Shown piece by piece: positions 1 to 7,008 of a stretch of DNA of 15,829 bases; within the stretch, counting starts at the first letter, position 1, and each line of letters begins with the position of its first letter. Position numbers and translations under genes: made by a program. The DNA comes from CAUZIZ01 sp047514575. GTDB taxonomy: Bacteria > Acidobacteriota > UBA6911 > RPQK01 > JAJDTT01. The notes under the pieces were generated by a model. The model had not been told where the DNA came from. It did not search any database and was given only the letters and a program-made list of their open reading frames with translations. The stretch covers positions 1-15,829 of the forward strand of contig JAKZYH010000349.1 of NCBI GenBank assembly GCA_047514575.1, written 5' to 3'.

Positions 1-657
1 CTGATCGACCCCCTGGGCCTGAATCAGCAGCGGGGTGGAGAAGGCCATTCGTCCTTTTCCGCGGCTCTGTTTCCAACGAATCTGACCGGTTTGCTTATCC
101 AGTGCAACGACGTATTGCACGTCGGTGCCATCACAGCTCACGATTAATAGGTCGCCGAAAAGTGCGGGCGACCCTCCTGGTCCATGAGCGTGGTTGTACC
201 CGAGCTGGGTACGCCACAGAACCTGCCCCTCGCTAGAAAGGCATGCCGTCCCATGGGCTCCGAAGTGAACGTAGACGCGGTCGTTTTCCAGAATTGGAGT
301 GGGCGAAGCATGACTATTCTTGGAATGGATCCGACCGGGATCATCCTTCAGAAAGACCTCGACTTCATTGAGGATCCGGCCGTCCTTGCGGTGGAGACAA
401 ACTGCCCGTAGAGAACGTCCATTGCCCAGGGCTGTCGTCAGCCAGATTCGGTCGCCTTGAATCACCGGCGAGGACCAACCCAGCCCCGGAATCGGCACCT
501 TCCAAGCGACATTCTTGTCCTCGCTCCATTCCAGGGGGAGGTCTTTCTCGGAGGAATGGCCCTGTCCGTCAGGTCCGCGAAACTGGGGCCAGTCCGCCGC
601 CCGTAAAGACAACGAGCTTGACAGCGTCAAGGAGATCAGCAACAAGGCCTTCCGCAT
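1..657 (-). CDS. Exported PQQ-like beta-propeller repeat protein (partial, C-terminus beyond window)
   Basis: The minus-strand frame is open from ATG at 657 to the window edge, giving the first 219 residues. It starts with a signal peptide (MRKALLLISL, then a hydrophobic core to about residue 20, cleavage near LRAA). After it comes WPQFRGPDGQGHS (residues 23-35), the usual N-terminal signature of secreted PQQ-binding-like beta-propeller proteins. Blade-like stretches follow, such as AWKVPIPGLGWSSPVI (51-66) and VVALDKQTGQIRWKQ, the repeat form W-x-x-x with x-V-x-A-L-D-x-x-T-G-x-x-x-W. AAGGAAA lies just upstream of the start. Family members are periplasmic or secreted WD40-like propellers related to BamB; most have no proven enzyme activity. 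The gene is 40 bases downstream of xthA and probably ends the same transcript. The specific role is unknown. Confidence 0.85.
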   Translation of the reverse strand, partial: MRKALLLISLTLSSSLSLRAADWPQFRGPDGQGHSSEKDLPLEWSEDKNVAWKVPIPGLGWSSPVIQGDRIWLTTALGNGRSLRAVCLHRKDGRILNEVEVFLKDDPGRIHSKNSHASPTPILENDRVYVHFGAHGTACLSSEGQVLWRTQLGYNHAHGPGGSPALFGDLLIVSCDGTDVQYVVALDKQTGQIRWKQSRGKGRMAFSTPLLIQAQGVDQ

Positions 658-697
658 GATGTTTCCTTCGTGGGCTTCCACTCAATCGGATCCAACT

Positions 698-1516
698 TCA
701 GATCCGGAACTCGCTTCCTGAGGGGTCTGGTATCGATTCGCCCGAGCTGAGCTCGACGATAACCGGAGCGTGGTCGGAGGCGATTAGTCCCTCCTTCTTC
801 TTGCGGTAGTCGCGGTCGATTTCGATATCGAGGACGCGTTTCATCACGCTCTGAGTGGCCAGGGCGAAGTCGATTCTCAGCCCTTGGTTCTTGTGAAAGG
901 CGCCTGCACGATAGTCCCACCAGGAGAACATCTGGCGCTCCGGAAAAAGCTCTCGATAGCCGTCGACCAGCCCCCAATCCAACAGACGCTGGAAGCGACT
1001 TCGTTCCGCCTCTGTGTGGAAGATCCGGTCCCCGAGCTCGTCCTGGTTCCAACTGTCTAGATCAGTTGGACAGATGTTGAAGTCGCCGCACAGGACGATA
1101 GCCTCACTGGGCGTGTGTTGGCTCTCGAGATAGTCTCCAAGTGCATCCAGCCACTCCAACTTGCGCCCAAAGTCCTCATGGGCCAGATGCTTCCCATTGG
1201 GACAGTAGATGGTTATGAAAACAAGCCCGTCCAGATCGGCGCTGATCAGGCGCGGACCCATCTCTTCCTGGCCCGGAAGTCCTCGTTGCTTTACCTGTCC
1301 GGGTTCGCGGCTGAGAATTGCGACGCCGTTCCATGCCTTGGCCGAGTGGATGAGGGCATGATAACCCTCGGCTTCCAACTCGGCATAGGGAAACTTGTCT
1401 TCGGCGACTTTCAGCTCCTGTAGTCCTACGACGTCGGGCTGGCGCGCACGCAGCCAGTGGAGCACGAAATCGAAGCGGGCCCTGAGTCCGTTTACATTCC
1501 AGGTTGCGATTCGCAT
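698..1516 (-). CDS. xthA: Exodeoxyribonuclease III (AP endonuclease, EEP superfamily)
   Basis: This 272-residue protein has full-length exonuclease III architecture. It begins MRIATWNVNGLRAR, and the catalytic signatures occur in order: Q-E34-L-K (metal-binding Glu), IYCPNG at 103-108, GDFN at 144-147, RIDF at 214-217, and SDH at 247-249 (catalytic Asp-His pair). Family members cut DNA at abasic sites and degrade 3' ends in base excision repair, using Mg2+ in the cytoplasm. The ATG at 1516 lies three bases after the stop of the upstream M23 gene, so translation is probably coupled. The roughly 15 residues after VIVELSS are a non-conserved tail. This housekeeping repair enzyme sits inside an otherwise envelope-related cluster, probably by chance operon membership. 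Confidence 0.95.
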   Translation of the reverse strand: MRIATWNVNGLRARFDFVLHWLRARQPDVVGLQELKVAEDKFPYAELEAEGYHALIHSAKAWNGVAILSREPGQVKQRGLPGQEEMGPRLISADLDGLVFITIYCPNGKHLAHEDFGRKLEWLDALGDYLESQHTPSEAIVLCGDFNICPTDLDSWNQDELGDRIFHTEAERSRFQRLLDWGLVDGYRELFPERQMFSWWDYRAGAFHKNQGLRIDFALATQSVMKRVLDIEIDRDYRKKKEGLIASDHAPVIVELSSGESIPDPSGSEFRI

Positions 1517-1519
1517 GTT

Positions 1520-2869
1520 CTACTCGTTTGACTCCGCTTTGAGCTTGGAAAGCACGTGTTGTTTCACCCACTTCGCGTCCCACCACTCCAGAGGATTGAC
1601 GTGTACGCCCTGGACGATCAAGCTGAAGTGGAGATGGTCCCCGCCAGCCAGGCCGGTCTGCCCTGAGAGTCCCACGGACTGCCCCCTCGAGAGTCTGTCA
1701 CCAGGCTCAACCTGGATCGCGCTCAGGTGAGCGTAAAGGGAAAGCAGCCCCAGACCGTGGTCCACGATGACGCAATTTCCGTAGATACCCAGATAGTCTG
1801 CGTAGGCCACGACACCGTCATTTGAGCACTCGATCGGCGTCCGGGCCACGGAGGCCAGGTCGAAGCCGAGATGGGTCTGGTGGTCCACCTCGTTTCCATC
1901 GTAGTAATAGGAGCGTTCATCGGCGAAAACAGACTCTACTTTGGAGTTGCTCAGTTGAACGAAGGTGCGATCCCACAAGGGGCGTGCGGCACTTTTCCGA
2001 GCGATTTCCTCGATCTGCTGATGGTTGGTCCGGCGCAGCTTGCCGTTGATTTCGAGAAAGGTCTCGAGGAGAGTGGTTCCTTCCTTCACATCGGGGACTC
2101 GGTCCACAATTTCGGGCAGAACGGATTGGAAGAAGCCGTCAGAAAGGTTTATCTTTCTCTTCCGAAATCGTCCGGGCAGTACTTCCGTCTGAAGCGCGGT
2201 GTGCGCGCGGTTTTCGCCTTGATCCTCGGCCCACACGAACATCGACGCCTCAGCGTTTTCGTCGTGAGAGAGGGCAAACAGGCAGACGTGGACATCGTCT
2301 CCTCTCCAGGGGGCAGGATAGCCGGCGAAAACGCGGCTACCCACCAACACGCCCGAAGCGGGACTCGATTCCGATACTCGGTACAGCACCACCTGCGATC
2401 CTCCCTGCCTCAGGTAGTGTTGACGACTCATCACCTCAATGCGGGGAGGCGTCAGATCTAGAACGAAGGAGCGTCGATCCAAAGCTTCCCGGGACCAGAG
2501 TCCGAGCCGGCCAGCGTCGGAGACCCGGACTTCCAAAGTGACCTCTCCTTCCGAAAGGCTGCCCGCGTCCACGAGCGCTTCTAGACTAAACTCCAAGGTC
2601 TTCTGGAGAGAGCCAGTTGGGGAGGGGTCGACCTCATCGACGTGCTGCTGGAGCAGCGGGTGAGACTGTCCCGACTGGAGCGCCAGGATCTTGAACGCCT
2701 CGATTCCTCTCCCCTCGTCTGCCAGCTCGATCGTCAATTTCGTTGCCTTGCCCAGGCCAGGAGGCGGATTGACCCACCTCACGGTCGGCGGCGAGGAATC
2801 CCAGGTCCAGAAGATCCAGCCGGAGGTCACCAGCAGCAGCAAGACCCACAGCTTCGCCGAACCTCTCAA
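1520..2869 (-). CDS. M23 family zinc metallopeptidase with Ig-like N-terminal region
   Basis: The 449-residue protein starts with an uncleaved-looking membrane anchor or signal (residues 6-22). PPTVRWVNPPPGLG (27-40) opens a beta-rich, Ig-like region to about residue 230. The C-terminal third is a LytM/M23 domain with H333-L-G-F-D337 as the first two zinc ligands, H381 in LYAHLS, and D411-H412-L-H414 supplying the last ligand. M23 enzymes cut peptide cross-links in peptidoglycan; all expected zinc residues are present, so it should be active in the periplasm. The start is a TTG whose bases overlap the upstream TGA stop; a strong GGAGAG lies six bases ahead, and no internal ATG keeps the hydrophobic anchor. 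The coupling ties it to the HEFLH membrane protein. The substrate may be peptidoglycan or a protein; this is not resolved by sequence. Confidence 0.88.
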   Translation of the reverse strand: MRGSAKLWVLLLLVTSGWIFWTWDSSPPTVRWVNPPPGLGKATKLTIELADEGRGIEAFKILALQSGQSHPLLQQHVDEVDPSPTGSLQKTLEFSLEALVDAGSLSEGEVTLEVRVSDAGRLGLWSREALDRRSFVLDLTPPRIEVMSRQHYLRQGGSQVVLYRVSESSPASGVLVGSRVFAGYPAPWRGDDVHVCLFALSHDENAEASMFVWAEDQGENRAHTALQTEVLPGRFRKRKINLSDGFFQSVLPEIVDRVPDVKEGTTLLETFLEINGKLRRTNHQQIEEIARKSAARPLWDRTFVQLSNSKVESVFADERSYYYDGNEVDHQTHLGFDLASVARTPIECSNDGVVAYADYLGIYGNCVIVDHGLGLLSLYAHLSAIQVEPGDRLSRGQSVGLSGQTGLAGGDHLHFSLIVQGVHVNPLEWWDAKWVKQHVLSKLKAESNE

Positions 2870-3570
2870 ACGTCTCTCCTACCCCAGTCGGCCGTCAGGA
2901 TCTCCGATGCTATCAGGGTCAACCAGGCCATTCCGATGCCCAGCATCACGGATAGGGCGATGAAGAAGATTACACCGGGCTGATTCAGTGAGAGGGTGCT
3001 GGCGTCCTCTCCAAGCTCTCCAATCAGACGAAAAAGGTCATCACTGACTAGTGACCGGTGGACCGAATCGATTCCCTGCCAGGCCTGGAACACCGTCAGG
3101 GAACCGAGCTCGAGAAAGTCGCCGGTCAAAGAGATCACGGGGGCGAAGGCGAAGGGGATTGCAAGACCAAAGGGGAGACTTCTGGAGGAGTTTCCAGACC
3201 ACTTCAAAAGCTGAAATCCTGGAAGCGTCAGAAAGAAGGGTGAGTAGACAGTCAGAGCGTAAACCCAGTCGGATCCACCGGTCTCGAAGTTGGTAAGCCT
3301 TCCCGCGTAGTCTCCTCCTGCGCTGACAAAAGAAAAGAGAGATGCGAAGATGTGGCCTCCGTAGAGTGGATCGAGGTGCAATGTCGCGACCTGTCCTCCT
3401 CCTAGGAGACATCCTGCAACGTGCAGAAACTCGTGCAGTGGAACATAGATCCACCAGCCCAGCAACAATCCCACCAGGACGAGAATCAAGCGCTTTATCC
3501 CATTGGGTCCAGCCAGCAGCTCTCCGAAGTCGTGGGAGAAGGTGTAGAAGGGCTTCAAAGCTAATGACAT
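2866..3570 (-). CDS. Polytopic membrane protein with HEFLH zinc-protease signature
   Basis: From the ATG at 3570 the protein has 234 residues with about four to five hydrophobic segments (roughly 27-44, 103-122, 133-150, 199-221). A metalloprotease-type H46-E-F-L-H50 sits at the end of the first segment. GDFLELG (150-156) near a later segment offers an acidic candidate for a third zinc ligand, a layout seen in intramembrane M50-like proteases. That assignment is inference; I do not recognise a named family. A longer form beginning at 3654 would overlap the upstream gene by 41 bases and adds an unconvincing N-terminus, so the internal ATG was chosen although its ribosome site is weak. The stop overlaps the TTG start of the M23 gene. 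Its place between an exosortase pair and an M23 peptidase suggests envelope protein processing. Confidence 0.7.
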   Translation of the reverse strand: MSLALKPFYTFSHDFGELLAGPNGIKRLILVLVGLLLGWWIYVPLHEFLHVAGCLLGGGQVATLHLDPLYGGHIFASLFSFVSAGGDYAGRLTNFETGGSDWVYALTVYSPFFLTLPGFQLLKWSGNSSRSLPFGLAIPFAFAPVISLTGDFLELGSLTVFQAWQGIDSVHRSLVSDDLFRLIGELGEDASTLSLNQPGVIFFIALSVMLGIGMAWLTLIASEILTADWGRRDV

Positions 3571-3613
3571 CAGTTTGGAGTGCAGCTCTTGGTACCGGGT
3601 CGGTTCCGGACTT

Positions 3614-4304
3614 CTAAGCACCACAACAGTACTTGAACTTCTTGCCGCTTCCACAGGGGCACGGATCGTTCCTACCCGGAGGGCGGTCCTCGACGGTCTT
3701 CGGCATCGGGTCCACCAGCCCCATCATGTAGGGGAAGGTCAAGCCCAGCCAGATGAAAATCGGGAAAAAGGCCTTCCCGACGATCTCGAACGCATTGTCC
3801 AAGGTTTTCCAGAGCCAGGCAGCGCCAGCTAATGGGGTGATCCACCGTGACCAGGGTAACCTCCACCTTTGTGACCAGGAAGGCAACGTGTGATAGGTAG
3901 AGCAGCCCGATCGCGGCCGCCACTACGGCTGCACGTTTCTTCAAGCGCATTCCTGGGGCTGGTAGGATCAGCGCCATAAGAATGACCATGTTGGAATAGA
4001 TCGCTTCGGGCGAAAGGTTGGCTTCGAATCGAGGTCGTGTCCGGGACTTAAAGAAGATTTCGGCACCCCGGACCGAAAAATCGAGATTCTTGCCTTCGAA
4101 GGAGTAGTAGATCTCCCCACCCACAGCCAGCAGCCGAACGTATATCGAGTGTAACAAGGGAAGGCACAGCCACCCTGCTCCCAACAGGACGAGCACGAAC
4201 AACAGATACAGCGCCAACCTTCTACCTGGCGACAGCTCTTTGTCGTCCGACCCAGTAGATCCAAAAAACCATTGCCGCAGCAATGACGATGAATTGAGAG
4301 ACAT
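3614..4304 (-). pseudogene. Frameshifted exosortase-associated membrane protein with C-terminal SEC-C zinc motif
   Basis: Two overlapping minus-strand frames appear to be one gene. The first (from 4304) gives a transmembrane segment at residues 29-51, a loop of about 50 residues, and two further hydrophobic helices (about 104-118 and 125-146). It then degenerates into a charged tail ending at 3672. The second frame has no ATG but continues naturally: LAGAAWLWKTLDNAFEIV, another hydrophobic helix, then a tail ending RNDPCPCGSGKKFKYCCGA, a textbook SEC-C zinc motif. Removing one C from the four-C run at 3834-3837 joins them into a 229-residue protein (H156-P157-L158). This could be a sequencing error or a true mutation. 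The position directly after the exosortase, and the helix-loop-helix layout, match XrtH-associated membrane proteins (inference). The start may instead be TTG at 4217, just after the exosortase stop; the ATG at 4304 overlaps that gene by 83 bases. Confidence 0.72.
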
Positions 4305-4740
4305 AGGTATGGAAGAAATCGAAGATCTGATGGGATCCTCTCTGAATCAACAGAAACAGGCCAACGATTCGAATCAGGTTCAAGACCTGGATCAATAGGT
4401 ATCCCCAGACCGTTCCCCAAAAGCGTTGATGCCAGCTCAAAGGATAGGCGAGACAAGCCGAGATGAGAATCAAAGTGGCAACGACGCCATCGCAGCCCTT
4501 ACGGATGTCTACGGCCAACTGTCCGCTCTGAATGATCGTACCTGAAACAGTAACGCCGGGGTCAAAGAGCCTCAGCACTCCATGACTCAGCCAGGCGATG
4601 GATTCCGTATAGGGAAGAATGAGCTGCTCATTGATCCAGGAGTACTGCACCAGGAGAGTCAAGCCGACAACCAGAACACCAAAGAGAGCGATGAAGCGGA
4701 GGGCCTCGACGCTGGAAGATTTCGTTGGAGCTGGGGTCAT
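4222..4740 (-). CDS. xrtH: Exosortase of the small XrtH type
   Basis: This 172-residue protein is almost entirely membrane helices. It carries the exosortase/archaeosortase active-site pattern in order: K81-G-C83-D-G (nucleophile cysteine), N121-L-I-R124 (conserved arginine) and F-F-H144 (histidine) in the following helix. The region before the cysteine (SGTIIQSGQLAVDIRKGC) and the short single-domain length fit XrtH rather than the larger EpsH-type exosortases. By family knowledge these transpeptidase-like enzymes act in the cytoplasmic membrane on proteins with a C-terminal signal, transmembrane helix and basic tail. No such substrate was found in this window. The start ATG lies 54 bases downstream of the TPP enzyme stop, with no strong ribosome site. 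The next gene encodes the likely partner membrane protein. Confidence 0.82.
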   Translation of the reverse strand: MTPAPTKSSSVEALRFIALFGVLVVGLTLLVQYSWINEQLILPYTESIAWLSHGVLRLFDPGVTVSGTIIQSGQLAVDIRKGCDGVVATLILISACLAYPLSWHQRFWGTVWGYLLIQVLNLIRIVGLFLLIQRGSHQIFDFFHTYVSQFIVIAAAMVFWIYWVGRQRAVAR

Positions 4741-4765
4741 GGCGAGATCTTAATAGTCCAGCCTG

Positions 4766-4790
4766 GAAAAATAAAGCGCCCGGTTTGGCG
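4766..4790 (-). terminator. Possible weak terminator between TPP enzyme and exosortase
   Basis: On the minus strand, four bases past the TGA of the TPP enzyme, CGCC-AAACCG-GGCG can form a short stem and is followed by CTTTATTTTT. The stem is only four base pairs, so termination would be partial at best. If real, it would separate the TPP gene from the exosortase cluster. Confidence 0.3.
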
Positions 4791-4793
4791 GAG

Positions 4794-6431
4794 TCAGGTC
4801 AGCTCGCCCAGGCCCCGGGGAATACGAACCTCGAGAAAAGTCAGCTCCGGAGCGGTAACTGCCTCCTCCAGCGCCGGCACCAGATCCCTCACCGTGTCCA
4901 CTCGCTTCGCCGAGAAACCGTAGGCTTCTACCAGCTTGGTGAAGTCGGGATTTACCAACTTGGTTCCGATAAGTCTTCCTTGGAAAGAGCGCTCTTGGAA
5001 TCCTTTCAGGACTCCCCAGGCGTCATCGTTGAACATGACCACGGTGATGTTCAGGTTGTACTGGGCCGCGGTCGCCAGTTCGGAGAGGCAGTATTGGAAA
5101 CCTCCATCGCCAGAAAAACAGACGACCGGGACCGTTGGATTGGCGGCCTTGGCCCCCAGGGCGGCGGGGAAGGAAAAGCCGATTCCCACCCAGCCGTAGG
5201 GGTTCATGAAGGTTCGGGGTTGATAGACGCGAAAGGCTCGGCTGGCTCGGCTGGTTGGAACGGTCGTATCCCAGCAGGTGATCGTCTGCCGCGGCAAGAC
5301 AGATCGGATGGCCTCCATGGCTCGCACTTCATTGGGCCACTGCTCGCCCAGGTCCTGCTCAATATTTCTCTTGAGCTGGCGGACTTCAGCCAAGTAGGCA
5401 CCAGCTTTCGTCTGCTCCTTGTCAGCAAGGGCATCCAGGAGTTGGTTTGCGACGATCCTAGCGTTGGCGGCGATCCCCACCGAGACCGGATAGTTCCTTC
5501 CCAGGTAACTGGGGTCCAGCACAACTTGCACCAGCCGGCCCCGAATCTCTATGCCGATACCCAGGGTGGTGCGATAGGGAAGAGCGGCTCCAAGAGCGAT
5601 TACCAGGTCGCAGTTCCCGATAAACTCGTGTACCGGGTTCCTACCCCAGATTCGCTCCCCCAGAGCAGTGCCCAGGGAAAGGGGATGATCCTCGGGAAAC
5701 GCATCCTTGGCTCCATCAGCGGTCACTACCGGTACCCCGAGGGCCTCTGCAAGCCTGACCAGCTCCTGGGTCCCACCGATGGAGCTGATCTCCTCACCGG
5801 CCCAGATAAGGGGATGATCGGCTTGCCCAATTTCGTGAATCACTTCCTCGATCTGAGCGTCCGTGGCCCGAGGAGGCTCCGCTTCGGGCGTCTGGAGGTC
5901 GCTCGCCTCGGCCCTCTCACCCAGTAGGTCAGTGGGAATCTCCAGCTCAATCGGTCGGGGACGCCTGGTTTTGAAGCGGACGAACGCCTCGTCGATCTGT
6001 CCAGGGATCGACTCCAGGTCTTCTACCAGGGAATTCCAATCTGTGACCGAACGGAACATCTGGAGCTGCTCTTTGGGCTCATGAGTGATCCCCAGCATTC
6101 GGTCCAGGTACTCACGCTCTACGTTGGTCGTGATCTGAAGCACTGGGGAGCTGGAATGATAGGCTTCGCCCATCGAGTGGATGGAATTGGCGGCACCCGG
6201 TCCGCTGCTGGTGAAGACAACCCCCGGCCTGCCGCTCGACCGGGCATAGCCATCCGCCATGAAGCCGCAGGCCAGCTCAGTCCTACCTCCCAGATGACGC
6301 ATCCTGTCCTGGCGGTCGAAGAGGGCGTCGAAGAGATTCAGGGTGTGAATGGAAATGACGCCGAAAACAAGATCAACGCCGTGGACCTCCAGCCGGTCCA
6401 GCACCATCTGTCCACCGGTCATTCCCGTCAT
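4794..6431 (-). CDS. Thiamine-diphosphate enzyme, acetolactate synthase-like large subunit
   Basis: From ATG at 6431 the protein has 545 residues with the three-domain plan of the TPP decarboxylase/acetolactate synthase superfamily. The N-terminal pyrimidine-binding domain has the catalytic Glu at about residue 52 (GGRTELACGFMADGYAR) and TSSGPGAANSIHS. A central Rossmann-like domain includes LIWAGEEISSIGG. The C-terminal domain has the TPP/Mg motif G441-DGG with N468 in FNDDAWG. The usual GIPG loop is replaced by FGVISIHT, and no regulatory subunit is adjacent, so true IlvB activity is uncertain; benzoylformate decarboxylase, oxalyl-CoA decarboxylase or sulfoacetaldehyde acetyltransferase-like roles are open. 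ilvC lies upstream on the same strand, which favours a branched-chain amino acid link but does not prove it. A TTG at 6476 and an ATG at 6422 are alternative starts; none has a good ribosome site. Confidence 0.85.
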   Translation of the reverse strand: MTGMTGGQMVLDRLEVHGVDLVFGVISIHTLNLFDALFDRQDRMRHLGGRTELACGFMADGYARSSGRPGVVFTSSGPGAANSIHSMGEAYHSSSPVLQITTNVEREYLDRMLGITHEPKEQLQMFRSVTDWNSLVEDLESIPGQIDEAFVRFKTRRPRPIELEIPTDLLGERAEASDLQTPEAEPPRATDAQIEEVIHEIGQADHPLIWAGEEISSIGGTQELVRLAEALGVPVVTADGAKDAFPEDHPLSLGTALGERIWGRNPVHEFIGNCDLVIALGAALPYRTTLGIGIEIRGRLVQVVLDPSYLGRNYPVSVGIAANARIVANQLLDALADKEQTKAGAYLAEVRQLKRNIEQDLGEQWPNEVRAMEAIRSVLPRQTITCWDTTVPTSRASRAFRVYQPRTFMNPYGWVGIGFSFPAALGAKAANPTVPVVCFSGDGGFQYCLSELATAAQYNLNITVVMFNDDAWGVLKGFQERSFQGRLIGTKLVNPDFTKLVEAYGFSAKRVDTVRDLVPALEEAVTAPELTFLEVRIPRGLGELT

Positions 6432-7008
6432 TTGAGGAACATTCGAAAAAGAGACCTTGGCATCAACAAATGGCAACGATCGCAGGAGTCCTTGGAAGGC
6501 TTGTCCAGAACCGAGGGAAAAGGCTGGATCACGAAATACAGAACACCGAACATACGGACTCCGAAGACGGGAGCAGCGATGAAGTTTTCAGCTTGGCGCC
6601 ACCACCGTCCGCGCCGGATCATGCGAAAAAGAAACTTCGGCCGGCGTGGGGGTGGCTTCCAAGCCGCCGTATTCCTTCCGTCTGAGCCAAAGGCTCGGAA
6701 ATAGGATTTTGGCCTGGAGGCCAAAGCCACGTTCGGAAATCAAGTTTCAGGTCAGTCCCCTCCAGGAGCGCTGGCCCCATTCGAGAAAGAAACTTCCGGC
6801 TACTGGGGATTTGTGCGTCACTGCGTGGGGAAGAGTTGTCCGGCTCGCTCCCTTCTTCGTCGTCCTCGACGGCCGGAATCTGGGCTCATTTTGCTAACGG
6901 CTCAAGTCGTTCGCGGCTCTGTCGGACTTGGCTTCGTAACGCTGGTAGTCCACCCGTTGGCGGTACCCTCGGACGTTCCGACGTGCGACGAATTCTTGAA
7001 GTTTCAGG
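6432..7008. other. 577-bp interval without a convincing gene
   Basis: No frame here shows family features. It holds an 8-bp hairpin (TTTGGCCT-GG-AGGCCAAA, 6708-6725) without a T tract. It also holds one copy of a 15-bp direct repeat (6742-6756) whose twin, 6999-7013, straddles the end of ilvC. The stretch around 6535-6570, which reads VFGVRMFGVLYFV on the minus strand, looks like a worn simple-sequence repeat rather than protein. It may carry the TPP gene's promoter, but none was clear. Confidence 0.5.
6742..6756. repeat. 15-bp direct repeat, copy 1
   Basis: AAGTTTCAGGTCAGT occurs here and again at 6999-7013, 257 bases apart. The second copy includes the ilvC stop codon (on the minus strand ACTGACCTGAAACTT). 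This could be the trace of a small duplication of the ilvC 3' end. Confidence 0.6.

Noticed and set aside
4725..5927. Long plus-strand open frame (400 codons)
   Set aside because: It lies opposite the TPP enzyme, which has all catalytic motifs. The plus frame has no domain features and arises from codon bias.
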